NCBI GenBank assembly: GCA_012799265.1
Contig: JAAZLP010000358.1
Coordinates: forward strand, 1-28,544
DNA length: 28,544 nt
Source: Phyllobacteriaceae bacterium
GTDB lineage: Bacteria; Pseudomonadota; Alphaproteobacteria; Rhizobiales; Devosiaceae
Reading direction: 5' to 3'
Part shown: positions 15,153 to 23,021 of the stretch, piece after piece
Position numbering within the stretch: position 1 is the first letter of the stretch
Layout: every line of letters starts with the position of its first letter
Notes under the pieces: model-generated
The model's database searches: none
The model's input: the letters and a program-made list of their open reading frames with translations, nothing else
Told to the model about the DNA's origin: nothing
Program-made: the position numbers and the translations under genes

Positions 15153-16468
15153 GCCTTGTTCACCGGCTTGCGTCGCAGTCTTCAGTTCTGTTCGGCGGGC
15201 GTCTTTTCGGTGCCGGCCTTATTTTTTTGGTGCAGGCGATCATCGCCCGCGTCTGGGGCGCAGCCATCCTCGGCGAGTATCTGGTGGTCAATGCCACGGT
15301 GAACCTGATCGCCGTAGCCATGCCCCTCGGTTTCCAGACTATCGGCACCTATTTCGCCGCTGAATACCGTGCAAAGGGCGATCGAAGGCAGTTCGTCTCG
15401 TTTCTCAAGCGCGGCTATGCCCACACAGCGGTGGCCTTCATGCTCATGCTGCTCGCCGGCGATCTGGTGCTCGGGCTTCTGGGGCAGGGGGACAGTGTGA
15501 TCGCCATGCATTGGGTGCCTGTGTGCTTGCTCTCGCTGGCCACCGCCCTGGTTTACGTGAATGGTGGCGTTCTTATCGGCCTCAAGCGGCCAATGGCGGG
15601 CTTCTTTGCCGATTCCATCTTCCGCCCCATGCTGGTGCTCGGCAGCCTTCTCATCTGCTGGATGCTGATCGAAGAGCCCATGGAAGGCTTCAACACGCTG
15701 CTATGGGCCATGGCGATCGGCTATGTCGTCATCTCGGCAGTCCACACGACCTTTGTCCTGGCGAGCATAGAGCGCATCGAGGACAATGAACCCGCTCGCA
15801 AGTCCGAATGGCCACGCTGGTGGCGTTTTGCCGCGCCTTGGGCGCTGATTACGCTGGCAACCGACTTCTTCTTCGATATCGATCTTCTGCTGCTTGCAAC
15901 ACAGCTTGACCGCGAGGAGCTGGCGATCTTCGGCGTCTGCGCGCGCATCTTCTCGCTGGTGTCCTTCGGGGTTTCGGCAGTCTATGCGGTTATCCTGCCG
16001 GACATGTTCGAAAGCCACCACCAATCAGATGCCGCTACGTTCCAGCGCAAGGTGGGGGAAGCCAATCTAGCGGCGAGCCTTGCGTCGCTGATCATGTTTG
16101 GCGCGGCTCTGGTCGGTGGCCCCTTCGTGCTGATGCTCTTCGGATCGCATTTCACCGACGGCGCCTTGCCGTTGGCCATTCTCTGCCTGTCGCTGGTGGT
16201 CCGCTCGGTCATGGGGCCCGCCTCGATGGTACTCTCGATCCATGATCGGCCTTGGTCCAGCCTGCCGGCTGTTGCCTTGGGCGTCGCGACGCTGATCGTC
16301 GGCAATATCCTCCTGGTACCCCACTTCCACCTGGTGGGTGCGTCGCTGGCGGCCCTTATCGCCATTACCCTGTGGTCCATCGGGCTTTGGCTCACGGCGC
16401 TGCACATGGCCAAGGTCGATGTCTCGATCCTGCACTGGCTGAGAACGCGCAGGCAGATCGTCGAATAG
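15149..16468 (+). CDS. flippase / polysaccharide export protein (MOP superfamily, Wzx/MurJ-like)
   Basis: This 439-aa inner-membrane protein has about 12-14 hydrophobic helices and the N-terminal pattern of Wzx-type flippases (GGRLFGAGLIFLVQAIIARV, LGEYLVVNATVNLIAVAMPL). Such proteins move lipid-linked oligosaccharides across the inner membrane. It starts inside the stop of the FemAB-like gene. A GNAT gene converges on it with a 10-bp gap. No glycosyltransferase or polymerase lies in the window, so this pair may serve a glycan built by genes elsewhere, or may modify and flip a precursor on its own. The family is clear; the substrate is unknown. Confidence 0.88.
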   Translation: MSLVHRLASQSSVLFGGRLFGAGLIFLVQAIIARVWGAAILGEYLVVNATVNLIAVAMPLGFQTIGTYFAAEYRAKGDRRQFVSFLKRGYAHTAVAFMLMLLAGDLVLGLLGQGDSVIAMHWVPVCLLSLATALVYVNGGVLIGLKRPMAGFFADSIFRPMLVLGSLLICWMLIEEPMEGFNTLLWAMAIGYVVISAVHTTFVLASIERIEDNEPARKSEWPRWWRFAAPWALITLATDFFFDIDLLLLATQLDREELAIFGVCARIFSLVSFGVSAVYAVILPDMFESHHQSDAATFQRKVGEANLAASLASLIMFGAALVGGPFVLMLFGSHFTDGALPLAILCLSLVVRSVMGPASMVLSIHDRPWSSLPAVALGVATLIVGNILLVPHFHLVGASLAALIAITLWSIGLWLTALHMAKVDVSILHWLRTRRQIVE

Positions 16469-16470
16469 AG

Positions 16471-16488
16471 GCGCGCCCTTAGGCGCGC
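16471..16488. other. hairpin between convergent flippase and GNAT genes
   Basis: GCGCGCC and GGCGCGC form a 7-bp stem with a CTTA loop, starting 3 nt after the flippase stop and overlapping the last codons of the GNAT gene. There is no U-run on either strand, so any bidirectional terminator function is tentative. Confidence 0.4.
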
Positions 16489-17045
16489 TCGACGATTCCC
16501 TTTACGGCCTTCTTGAGACGCGCGAGACGTCCCTGATAGCCGCTGTCATAGGGGACGTCCTGGCGATTGTAGAACTTCTCGATCAGCAGATAGTCCTGAC
16601 CGAAAATGTGCTGCTTCATCAGCGCCGTTTCCTGGTAGCCGTAGCGCGCGAGCAGCTTGCGGGCGACCTCGTTCTCCGGGCGGACAAAGGTATAGGCCTT
16701 GTGAAAGCGGCCATTGTCCCAATGTTCGTCAAAGGCGCGCATGCCGAACATGCCCAGCCGCGACTGGCGGTGAGACGGGAACACCCAACTCCAATATCGG
16801 AAGATGGAGCCGCAGTCGGGGCCCGAGACCATCGCTCCACCCGGCACCCCGTCGGCGCACATCAGCATGATGTGCCAGGGGTCGATTGCCATCAGGCCGC
16901 GAAGGAAGGATTTGTCGAGGCGTCCGGCCTCGTGTTCCTTGAAACGATCGCTGTAGTGAGGGGAGGTCATGATGACGTCCCTCAGTTGCTCATGGACGAG
17001 GTTGATATCCGCATTCGTTGCGGCACGGATGGTCATTTCTGCCAT
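16479..17045 (-). CDS. GNAT-family N-acetyltransferase-like protein
   Basis: This is a 188-aa protein with the overall pattern of a GNAT acetyltransferase: TIRAATNADINLVHEQL at the start, a central strand region, and FVRPENEVARKLLARYGYQE, which resembles the helix-strand part that ends GNAT domains (N-x-x-A-x-x-L-x-x-x-G-F/Y). The classical acetyl-CoA loop is not obvious, so the fold is inferred. The start at 17045 is chosen because GGAG lies 8 nt upstream; an ATG at 17072 has none. It faces the FemAB-like/flippase pair and may modify the same glycan, or may be unrelated. It shares a divergent intergenic region with acs. Confidence 0.7.
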   Translation of the reverse strand: MAEMTIRAATNADINLVHEQLRDVIMTSPHYSDRFKEHEAGRLDKSFLRGLMAIDPWHIMLMCADGVPGGAMVSGPDCGSIFRYWSWVFPSHRQSRLGMFGMRAFDEHWDNGRFHKAYTFVRPENEVARKLLARYGYQETALMKQHIFGQDYLLIEKFYNRQDVPYDSGYQGRLARLKKAVKGIVERA

Positions 17046-17241
17046 GTCGCGGGCTCCTGCCAGTCGCGCCACCGTCCTGGCGGTCGATATCCACAGGTTA
17101 GGTCATGGACGTTAACGACAAGTGCCCTGCCCAAATGGCATAGGCCCTTGCCGGAAAAGCCCCTCCTGCGACGAGGGGAGCACTTGCCGCTGACAGGACC
17201 CGTCATTAGAACGGATGATGGGAGAGAAAAGGGAGGAAGAC

Positions 17242-19188
17242 ATGAGCGACCAGCTCGTATTCCAGCCAAGCGCGGCTGCGATCGCGCGTACCCACACAAC
17301 TGCCGAGCAGTATGCGGCTCAGTATGAGCGCTCAATAAAGGACCCCGATGGGTTCTGGGCAGAGCAGGCCAAGCGCTTGGATTGGGTAAAATTCCCCACC
17401 AAGATCAAGAACACCACGTTCGAATATCCGAATGTTTCGATCAAATGGTTTGAAGACGGCATCATCAACGTCGCGGCCAATTGCATCGATCGTCACCTGG
17501 CCGAGCGCGGCGACGACATCGCGCTGATCTGGGAACCGGACAATCCGAACGACGAGGCTGAATATATCAGCTACCGCACGCTGCACGAAAAAGTCTGCCG
17601 CTGCGCCAATGTCCTCAAGGACCTCGGCGTGCGCAAGGGCGACCGCGTCACCATCTACCTGCCGATGATCCCGCAGGCTGCTTACGCCATGCTGGCCTGC
17701 GCCCGCATCGGTGCTGTGCACTCGGTGGTCTTTGGCGGTTTCTCGCCGGACTCACTGGCTGGCCGCATCAATGACTGCGATTCCGCCGTCGTCATCACCG
17801 CCGACGAAGGCCGTCGCGGTGGCAAGACCATTGCGCTCAAGGCCAATGTTGACAAGGCGCTGGAAGACTGCCCGGGCGTGCGCAAGGTGCTGGTCGTCCA
17901 CAATACCGGCGCTGACGTGCCGATGAAGGGTTCGCGCGACGTCTGGTGGCATGAAGCGGCCGCTGGCGTTGAGCCCTTCAACGAGCCGGAGCCGATGAAC
18001 GCGGAAGATCCGCTCTTCATCCTCTATACCTCCGGCTCCACCGGCAAGCCCAAGGGCGTGGTTCACACCCAGGGTGGCTACCTCACCTATACCTCGCTGA
18101 CCCATGAGCTGAGCTTCGACTACAAGCGCGGCGAAGTGTTCTGGTGCACGGCAGACGTGGGCTGGATCACCGGCCACTCCTACATCGTCTATGGTCCGCT
18201 CGCGAATGGCGCGACCTCGGTCATGTTCGAAGGCATTCCGTCCTGGCCCGATGCTTCCCGCTTCTGGCAGGTCGTTGAACGCCACAAGGTCAACATCTTC
18301 CACACCGCGCCGACCGCCATCCGCGCCCTTATGGGTGCCGGCAGCGAGTTCGTCGAAAAGCACGACATGCCCAGCCTGCGCCTCCTCGGCACGGTGGGTG
18401 AGCCGATCAACCCGGAAGCCTGGCTCTGGTACTATAACCAGGTTGGCAAGGGCCGGTGCGAAGTGATCGACGCCTGGTGGCAGACGGAAACCGGCGGTCA
18501 CATGATTGCACCATTCCCTGGCGCCATCCCGACCAAGCCCGGCTCGGCGACGAAGCCGTTCTACGGCATCATCCCGGAAGTGCTATCGCCTGAAGGCAAG
18601 CTCCAGGAGCAGACCAAGGCCGAGGGCGTCCTCGCCATTGCCGATAGCTGGCCCAGCCAGGCGCGCACCATCTGGGGCGATCATGGCCGCTTTGTCTCCA
18701 CCTATTTCGAGACCTACAAGGGCAAGTACTTCACCGGCGACGGCTGCCGTCGCGACGAGGATGGCTATTACTGGATCACGGGCCGCGTCGATGACGTGCT
18801 CAACGTCTCCGGTCACCGCCTCGGCACCGCCGAAGTGGAAAGCGCGCTGGTGGCCCATCCCAAGGTCTCCGAAGCCGCCGTTGTCGGCTATCCGCACGAC
18901 CTCAAGGGGCAGGGCATCTATTGCTTCGTCACCCTGATGGCTGGCGAGGAATATACCGACGAGCTGCGCAATGAGCTCAAGACCTGGGTACGCAAGGAAA
19001 TCGGCCCGATCGCCACGCCGGATCACATCCAGTGGGCGCCGGGCCTTCCGAAGACCCGCTCGGGCAAGATCATGCGCCGTATCCTGCGCAAGGTCGCCGA
19101 GAATGAGTTCGGCTCTCTTGGCGATACCTCGACCCTTGCCGATCCGGCGGTTGTCGATGATCTGATCGCCAACCGGCAGAACCGATAG
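17242..19188 (+). CDS. acs: acetyl-CoA synthetase (AMP-forming)
   Basis: Acs activates acetate with ATP and CoA to acetyl-CoA through acetyl-AMP. The 648-aa length matches the family. The adenylate-forming core motifs are present: YTSGSTGKPKGVVHTQGGY, the acetate-pocket stretch WWQTETGGHM, YFTGDGCRRDEDGYYWITGR, and the C-terminal TRSGKIMRRILRKV with the catalytic lysine that is the usual site of regulatory acetylation. The ATG at 17242 is preferred over one at 17215 because GGGAGGAA lies directly upstream at good spacing. It is transcribed divergently from the GNAT gene and appears to be a single-gene unit. The hairpin after the stop has its U-tract in the opposite orientation. Confidence 0.98.
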   Translation: MSDQLVFQPSAAAIARTHTTAEQYAAQYERSIKDPDGFWAEQAKRLDWVKFPTKIKNTTFEYPNVSIKWFEDGIINVAANCIDRHLAERGDDIALIWEPDNPNDEAEYISYRTLHEKVCRCANVLKDLGVRKGDRVTIYLPMIPQAAYAMLACARIGAVHSVVFGGFSPDSLAGRINDCDSAVVITADEGRRGGKTIALKANVDKALEDCPGVRKVLVVHNTGADVPMKGSRDVWWHEAAAGVEPFNEPEPMNAEDPLFILYTSGSTGKPKGVVHTQGGYLTYTSLTHELSFDYKRGEVFWCTADVGWITGHSYIVYGPLANGATSVMFEGIPSWPDASRFWQVVERHKVNIFHTAPTAIRALMGAGSEFVEKHDMPSLRLLGTVGEPINPEAWLWYYNQVGKGRCEVIDAWWQTETGGHMIAPFPGAIPTKPGSATKPFYGIIPEVLSPEGKLQEQTKAEGVLAIADSWPSQARTIWGDHGRFVSTYFETYKGKYFTGDGCRRDEDGYYWITGRVDDVLNVSGHRLGTAEVESALVAHPKVSEAAVVGYPHDLKGQGIYCFVTLMAGEEYTDELRNELKTWVRKEIGPIATPDHIQWAPGLPKTRSGKIMRRILRKVAENEFGSLGDTSTLADPAVVDDLIANRQNR

Positions 19189-19193
19189 AGACC

Positions 19194-19230
19194 AAAAAAA
19201 CGGGCGGTGACACCACGAGGTCGCCGCCCG
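19194..19230 (-). terminator. Rho-independent terminator oriented on the minus strand
   Basis: An 11-bp stem (CGGGCGGTGAC at 19201-19211 with GTCGCCGCCCG at 19220-19230, one G-U pair) is flanked on its left by seven A residues (19194-19200). Read on the minus strand this is GC stem followed by U7, a canonical terminator. On the plus strand, the direction of acs and of the next gene, there is no U-run. It could end an antisense transcript before it enters acs. Confidence 0.6.
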
Positions 19231-19401
19231 AAAGTTAAGTGGTGTGCGGAACGGAAGGTTGTTCGCCCCAACAGCTACGTCCACTGCCCGTTAAGTCGCC
19301 CTTTTGAGCGTCCCGCTCACCCCCTGAACAGGGGGTATGCATTGTCTCGCCACCTTTTGCTGGTCATGCTGGCAATCCCGATTCCTGTCCCAGGTGCGCC
19401 C

Positions 19402-20487
19402 GTGTCCCGCTTGTCCCTCGCTCTGCTCGCCCTGGCCGCCCTCAGCGCCCCCGTATCCGCGGCCACGCTCGAAGAAATGGCGGGCCAGATGATCGTGGTC
19501 GGCTTCCAGGGCACGAGCGCGAACGCCAACAGCGTTCAGGCGCTGGCTGATGACATTGCGGAGGGCCATATCGGCGGGGTTATGTTCCTCAAGACCAATG
19601 TCGCCAGCCTCGGCGCCGTGCGGGAAATGAACGCGCTGTTCCGCGCGGCCTCGCCGGACCTCCCGCCCTTCATTACGCTGGATCAGGAAGGTGGCGCCGT
19701 CGAGCGGCTGACCAAGGATGTCGGCTTCACCGAAATCCCCAATGCCGCCACCATCGCCGCCCGCAATGCGCCGGACGCCGCCGAGGCCATCTATGCAAGG
19801 ATGGCTGCCGGCATTGCCGATCTCGGCTTCTCCGTCAATTTCGGCCCTGTCGCCGATCTCGCCACCAATCCGGATAATCAGGTGATCGCGCGCTTCGGCC
19901 GTGCCTTCTCGGCCGATCCTGCCGTGGTCACCGACTATGACGCGGCGTTTATCCGCGCCCACCGCGCCTCGGGCGTCCTCACATCGCTGAAACACTTCCC
20001 CGGCCACGGCTCCTCGACCGCCGACAGCCATGAAGGCTTTGTCGACATCACCAAGACCTGGGACCCGGTAGAACTCGATCCCTACCGTGCGCTGATCGCG
20101 GCCGACATGGTCGACATGGTGATGGTCGGCCATCTCTACCACGCAGACTATGCCGACCGAGACGGCGAAACCCCTTCGTCGCTGTCCCCGCGCTGGATCG
20201 ACGGCGTCTTGCGCCAGGAACTGGGTTTTGACGGCGTCGTCATCAGCGACGATCTCGAAATGGGCGCCATTCGCGATCATTTCACCCTTGAGCAAACTGT
20301 GAACAAGGCAGTCCGCGCCGGCATGGATATCCTCCTCTTTTCCAACACGGCGAAATATCGCGCCGGCCTTGGCGACGAAATCCGCGCCATCCTGCTCGCC
20401 GAAGCCGCCGCTGACCCCGCCTTCGCCGCCCGCATCGAGCAGAGCTACCAGCGCATCGTCACGCTGAAGACGAGGATCGGCGGCTAG
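19402..20487 (+). CDS. glycoside hydrolase family 3 protein, NagZ-like beta-N-acetylhexosaminidase with signal peptide
   Basis: This GH3 enzyme has the hexosaminidase signature KHFPGHGSSTADSH, whose Asp/His pair is the acid-base dyad of NagZ-type enzymes. DQEGGAVERL and VISDDLEMGAI are also present, the latter with the nucleophile Asp. Unlike cytoplasmic NagZ, this protein begins with a signal peptide (SRLSLALLALAALSAPVSA) if read from the GTG at 19402, which has AGGTG 5 nt upstream. That start gives 361 aa. The open frame extends upstream to 19207 but without a credible ribosome site; ATG 19366 is a second option. Likely substrates are GlcNAc-containing glycans such as peptidoglycan fragments in the periplasm. 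Exact specificity is unknown. Confidence 0.9.
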   Translation: MSRLSLALLALAALSAPVSAATLEEMAGQMIVVGFQGTSANANSVQALADDIAEGHIGGVMFLKTNVASLGAVREMNALFRAASPDLPPFITLDQEGGAVERLTKDVGFTEIPNAATIAARNAPDAAEAIYARMAAGIADLGFSVNFGPVADLATNPDNQVIARFGRAFSADPAVVTDYDAAFIRAHRASGVLTSLKHFPGHGSSTADSHEGFVDITKTWDPVELDPYRALIAADMVDMVMVGHLYHADYADRDGETPSSLSPRWIDGVLRQELGFDGVVISDDLEMGAIRDHFTLEQTVNKAVRAGMDILLFSNTAKYRAGLGDEIRAILLAEAAADPAFAARIEQSYQRIVTLKTRIGG

Positions 20488-20543
20488 GGCCAAATCTGCG
20501 GGAACAATGCCCGCCCGGCTGAATTATCCCCATGGAGGTAGCC

Positions 20544-20762
20544 ATGGCACAAGACGTAATTCCCCTGGACGAAGCCGAGAAAGAACCGCGTTCGGGCCGC
20601 CACCGCGCCCGCGCCGCGATCAAGGCAGCCGGGTTTGAAGCGCGGGCCGAAGTGGAAATCTCCACCAAGGGCATTCTAGCCATTGGCGCTTTGGTCTCTG
20701 CCATTCTTCTCTCGGTCGCGCCGATCGTCCGCGCCGCCAGGGGCTCGCGCCGGTCGTGGTAG
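20544..20762 (+). CDS. 72-aa single-pass membrane protein, hypothetical
   Basis: This small protein has a charged N-terminal half (PLDEAEKEPRSGRHRARAA), one hydrophobic helix (about residues 43-64, GILAIGALVSAILLSVAPIV) and a short basic tail ending SRRSW. The predicted topology is N-in. The start at 20544 follows GGAGG; an in-frame ATG lies 4 codons earlier. It sits between the GH3 hexosaminidase and the LpxH-like gene with gaps of 56 and 98 bp, so it may share their transcript. I do not recognise a family and propose no function. Confidence 0.75.
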   Translation: MAQDVIPLDEAEKEPRSGRHRARAAIKAAGFEARAEVEISTKGILAIGALVSAILLSVAPIVRAARGSRRSW

Positions 20763-20860
20763 GCTTTATCCCAACAGCTTTCCCCGGATTTCTCCCAAGT
20801 CCGGTTTTCTCCCGGCACGCGGCGAGGTAAGGTGCGCGCCTCTAAACGGAGGCTCGGCAC

Positions 20861-21661
20861 ATGACGGATGAACGAGAGGTACAGCGCGTCCGGGCGCTGT
20901 TCCTGTCCGATGTGCATCTGGGCATGAAGCCGGTCCGCTCCCGGCAGCTGATCGAATTTTTGCGCCTGCACGACGCCGAGACCATCTATCTCGTCGGCGA
21001 TATTCTCGATGGCTGGCGCCTCGCCAAGCAGTGGCACTGGCCGCCGGAATACAACATTCTCGTCGATCTGCTGCTCGCCAAGGCCAATGCCGGTACCCGC
21101 ATTGTCTATCTCCCAGGCAACCACGACGAATTCCTGCGCGAATATCTCGGTACCTATTTCGGCGAGGTCGAACTGGTGGACCGCACGATCCACACGACCG
21201 CCGCGGGAAAAACCTATCTCGTCATCCATGGCGACCAGTTCGACGTCGTGGTGATGAACGCCAAATGGCTCGCCCATGTCGGGGACTGGGCCTATAACGC
21301 CGCGCTTCGCTTCAACAGCGCCATCAACTGGGTGCGCCGTCGCATGGGCCTGCAATATTGGTCGCTCAGCGCCTGGGCCAAGCAGAAGGTCAAGAACGCC
21401 GTCTCCGTCATCGGCCGCTTCGAGGAAGCCCTGGTGCACGAAGCCAAGCAGACGGGCGTCGACGGCGTCATCTGCGGCCATATCCACTTCGCCGACATGC
21501 ATGAGCGCCTCGGCGTCCACTACATCAATACCGGCGACTGGGTCGAAAGCTGCACGGCTATCGTCGAGAATTTCAATGGCCAGTTCGAGCTCATCAAGTG
21601 GACCGAAATGGTCACCGGAGATTCCCGTCGCGGCGCGCAAAAACGGGCAAACGGGCAATAA
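20861..21661 (+). CDS. UDP-2,3-diacylglucosamine diphosphatase-family metallophosphoesterase (LpxH-like)
   Basis: This 266-aa calcineurin-like phosphoesterase has the full metal-ligand set: SDVHLG, GDILDGW, GNHDE, HGDQFD and GHIHFAD. The order and spacing resemble LpxH and its paralogues, which cleave UDP-2,3-diacylglucosamine to lipid X on the cytoplasmic face of the inner membrane during lipid A synthesis. In many Rhizobiales LpxI supplies that step and this larger paralogue has a less certain role, so the family name is used without a symbol. The ATG at 20861 follows GGAGG 8 nt upstream. The basic C-terminal tail (RRGAQKRANGQ) may help membrane association. The MFS gene follows 133 bp later. 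Confidence 0.87.
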   Translation: MTDEREVQRVRALFLSDVHLGMKPVRSRQLIEFLRLHDAETIYLVGDILDGWRLAKQWHWPPEYNILVDLLLAKANAGTRIVYLPGNHDEFLREYLGTYFGEVELVDRTIHTTAAGKTYLVIHGDQFDVVVMNAKWLAHVGDWAYNAALRFNSAINWVRRRMGLQYWSLSAWAKQKVKNAVSVIGRFEEALVHEAKQTGVDGVICGHIHFADMHERLGVHYINTGDWVESCTAIVENFNGQFELIKWTEMVTGDSRRGAQKRANGQ

Positions 21662-21794
21662 TTTTTTGAGAACGGGATCGTTTTAGAGCCCCAAACGCAA
21701 AAGCCATCCTGCGTGTCTTTTGTGTCATTGCGAACAGTTTTGATCCGATGCACTAGGGCAGTGTGACGCCGTTCTGCGTCCGGAGTTCACTTCC

Positions 21795-22994
21795 ATGCCT
21801 CCCGCGATTTCGCGTTTGGATACGCCCGAGCTGCGCGCATCCATTTACCAGTTCACCGTCTATGTTCCGGGCGGTGTGGCTTCGGTCTTTCTTGGCATCT
21901 GGCTGAGCGAGCATGGAATTCCGGCTGACCAGATCGGCATCATCAATGCCCTGCCGATGTTCCTCCTGCTGCTGCTCAACATCGTGGTGGGCCGCATTGC
22001 GGACAAGGCTGACGACTGGCGCACCGCGCTGATCTATATCTCGCTGGCCTCAGCGCTGGCGCCGCTCCCGCTTTTCTTCGTCTCCGAATTCTGGGGCATC
22101 CTGCTCATCTGGGCGCTGGTCGCGACCACAAACGGCCTCGTGCCGCCGGTCATCGACGCCGCAACGGTCCGCATGGCCCGGCGCAATGGCAGCGATTTCG
22201 GCACCATCCGCGCCTGGGCGACCGTGGGCTATGTCTTTGCTGCCGGCGGCTTGGGCCTGCTGATCAATTCGCTCGGGTCGGAGGCTTTTGTCGGCCTTTA
22301 CGTCGCCATGGTGGTGATCCGCGCCGTGCTGGCCTTCCTCCTGCCACGCTTCCGCTCCCCGGCGCCCAAGGTCACGCTCGCCAATACCGCCCCGGAGGCG
22401 ATTGCCAGCACGAGTTCCCTGCGAGATTCGCTGAAACTCTGGTTCGTATTGCCTCTCCTTGCCTTCGCGCTGGTCAATTCCAGCAATGCGGTCATCGGCA
22501 GCTTCGGCGCGCTGCTCTGGCACGAAAACGGCATCCCCAGCTACTATCTGGGACCGCTGCTAGGCGCTGCAGCGATAGGCGAGGCTATCCTCATGTTTGC
22601 CTGGCGCCGTTTCGGCGGCCGGGTAACGGCCCGCAACATGATTCTCGTCTGCGCCATTGCGGGCCTTGTCCGCTTTACCGTCATGGCCTTCAATCCGCCG
22701 GTCGAGGTGCTGTTCATCACCCAGCTCCTCCATGCCTTCAGCTTCGGCATGGGCTATTTCGGCATGGTGCACTTCATTGCCAACTGGACCAATGAAGCCA
22801 ATGCCGCCGAAGCCCAGGGCTTCGCCAATATGCTGAGCATGGGCGCTTCCATGCTGGCGCTGATCGTATTCGGTGTCCTGGTCGAATTTTTCGGCACCTA
22901 TGCCTTCTTCTATTCGACAATTACCTCGCTGGCTGCGATCGGCTGCGTGCTCTGGTCTCTCAAGCTGCGTCCACCCAAGGCATTGGTCAGCTAG
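21795..22994 (+). CDS. MFS transporter (MFS_1-like, HcaT/LacY-related type)
   Basis: This 399-aa inner-membrane transporter has twelve hydrophobic helices in two halves. The helix 2-3 loop motif is GRIADKADDWR, and FGTIRAWATVGYVFAAGG resembles the helix 5 region of the MFS_1_like/nucleoside-symporter group that includes the 3-phenylpropionate transporter HcaT. The family suggests proton-coupled uptake, but the substrate cannot be assigned. The start at 21795 follows GGAG. It converges on the LuxR/hydrolase-like gene with a 27-bp gap. No catabolic genes are adjacent. Confidence 0.9.
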   Translation: MPPAISRLDTPELRASIYQFTVYVPGGVASVFLGIWLSEHGIPADQIGIINALPMFLLLLLNIVVGRIADKADDWRTALIYISLASALAPLPLFFVSEFWGILLIWALVATTNGLVPPVIDAATVRMARRNGSDFGTIRAWATVGYVFAAGGLGLLINSLGSEAFVGLYVAMVVIRAVLAFLLPRFRSPAPKVTLANTAPEAIASTSSLRDSLKLWFVLPLLAFALVNSSNAVIGSFGALLWHENGIPSYYLGPLLGAAAIGEAILMFAWRRFGGRVTARNMILVCAIAGLVRFTVMAFNPPVEVLFITQLLHAFSFGMGYFGMVHFIANWTNEANAAEAQGFANMLSMGASMLALIVFGVLVEFFGTYAFFYSTITSLAAIGCVLWSLKLRPPKALVS

Positions 22995-23021
22995 AAGCGC
23001 CGGCAAAGCGCGCGGCAGGTC

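Noticed and set aside
17083..17097. DnaA-box-like sequence (GATATCCACAGG) upstream of acs
   Set aside because: It is a single imperfect match with no cluster of boxes, no AT-rich unwinding region and no replication genes nearby.
17160..17178. CCCCTC/GAGGGG hairpin in the acs upstream region as a riboswitch or attenuator
   Set aside because: It is a lone 6-bp stem with no leader peptide, alternative pairing or U-run.
19291..20493. A 400-codon frame antisense to the hexosaminidase gene
   Set aside because: The protein is low-complexity and has no domain; the plus strand carries intact GH3 motifs. I considered it as source of the leftward transcript ending at 19.2 kb but found no start signal.
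20459..21658. A 399-codon frame antisense to the 72-aa protein gene and the LpxH-like gene
   Set aside because: It is fully explained as a shadow of the phosphoesterase gene, whose five metal motifs are intact.
21695..21725. Hairpin ACGCAAAAG/CTTTTGTGT after the LpxH-like gene as a terminator
   Set aside because: The stem is A/T-rich in its core, contains a G-U pair and has no U-run after it; support is too weak to annotate.
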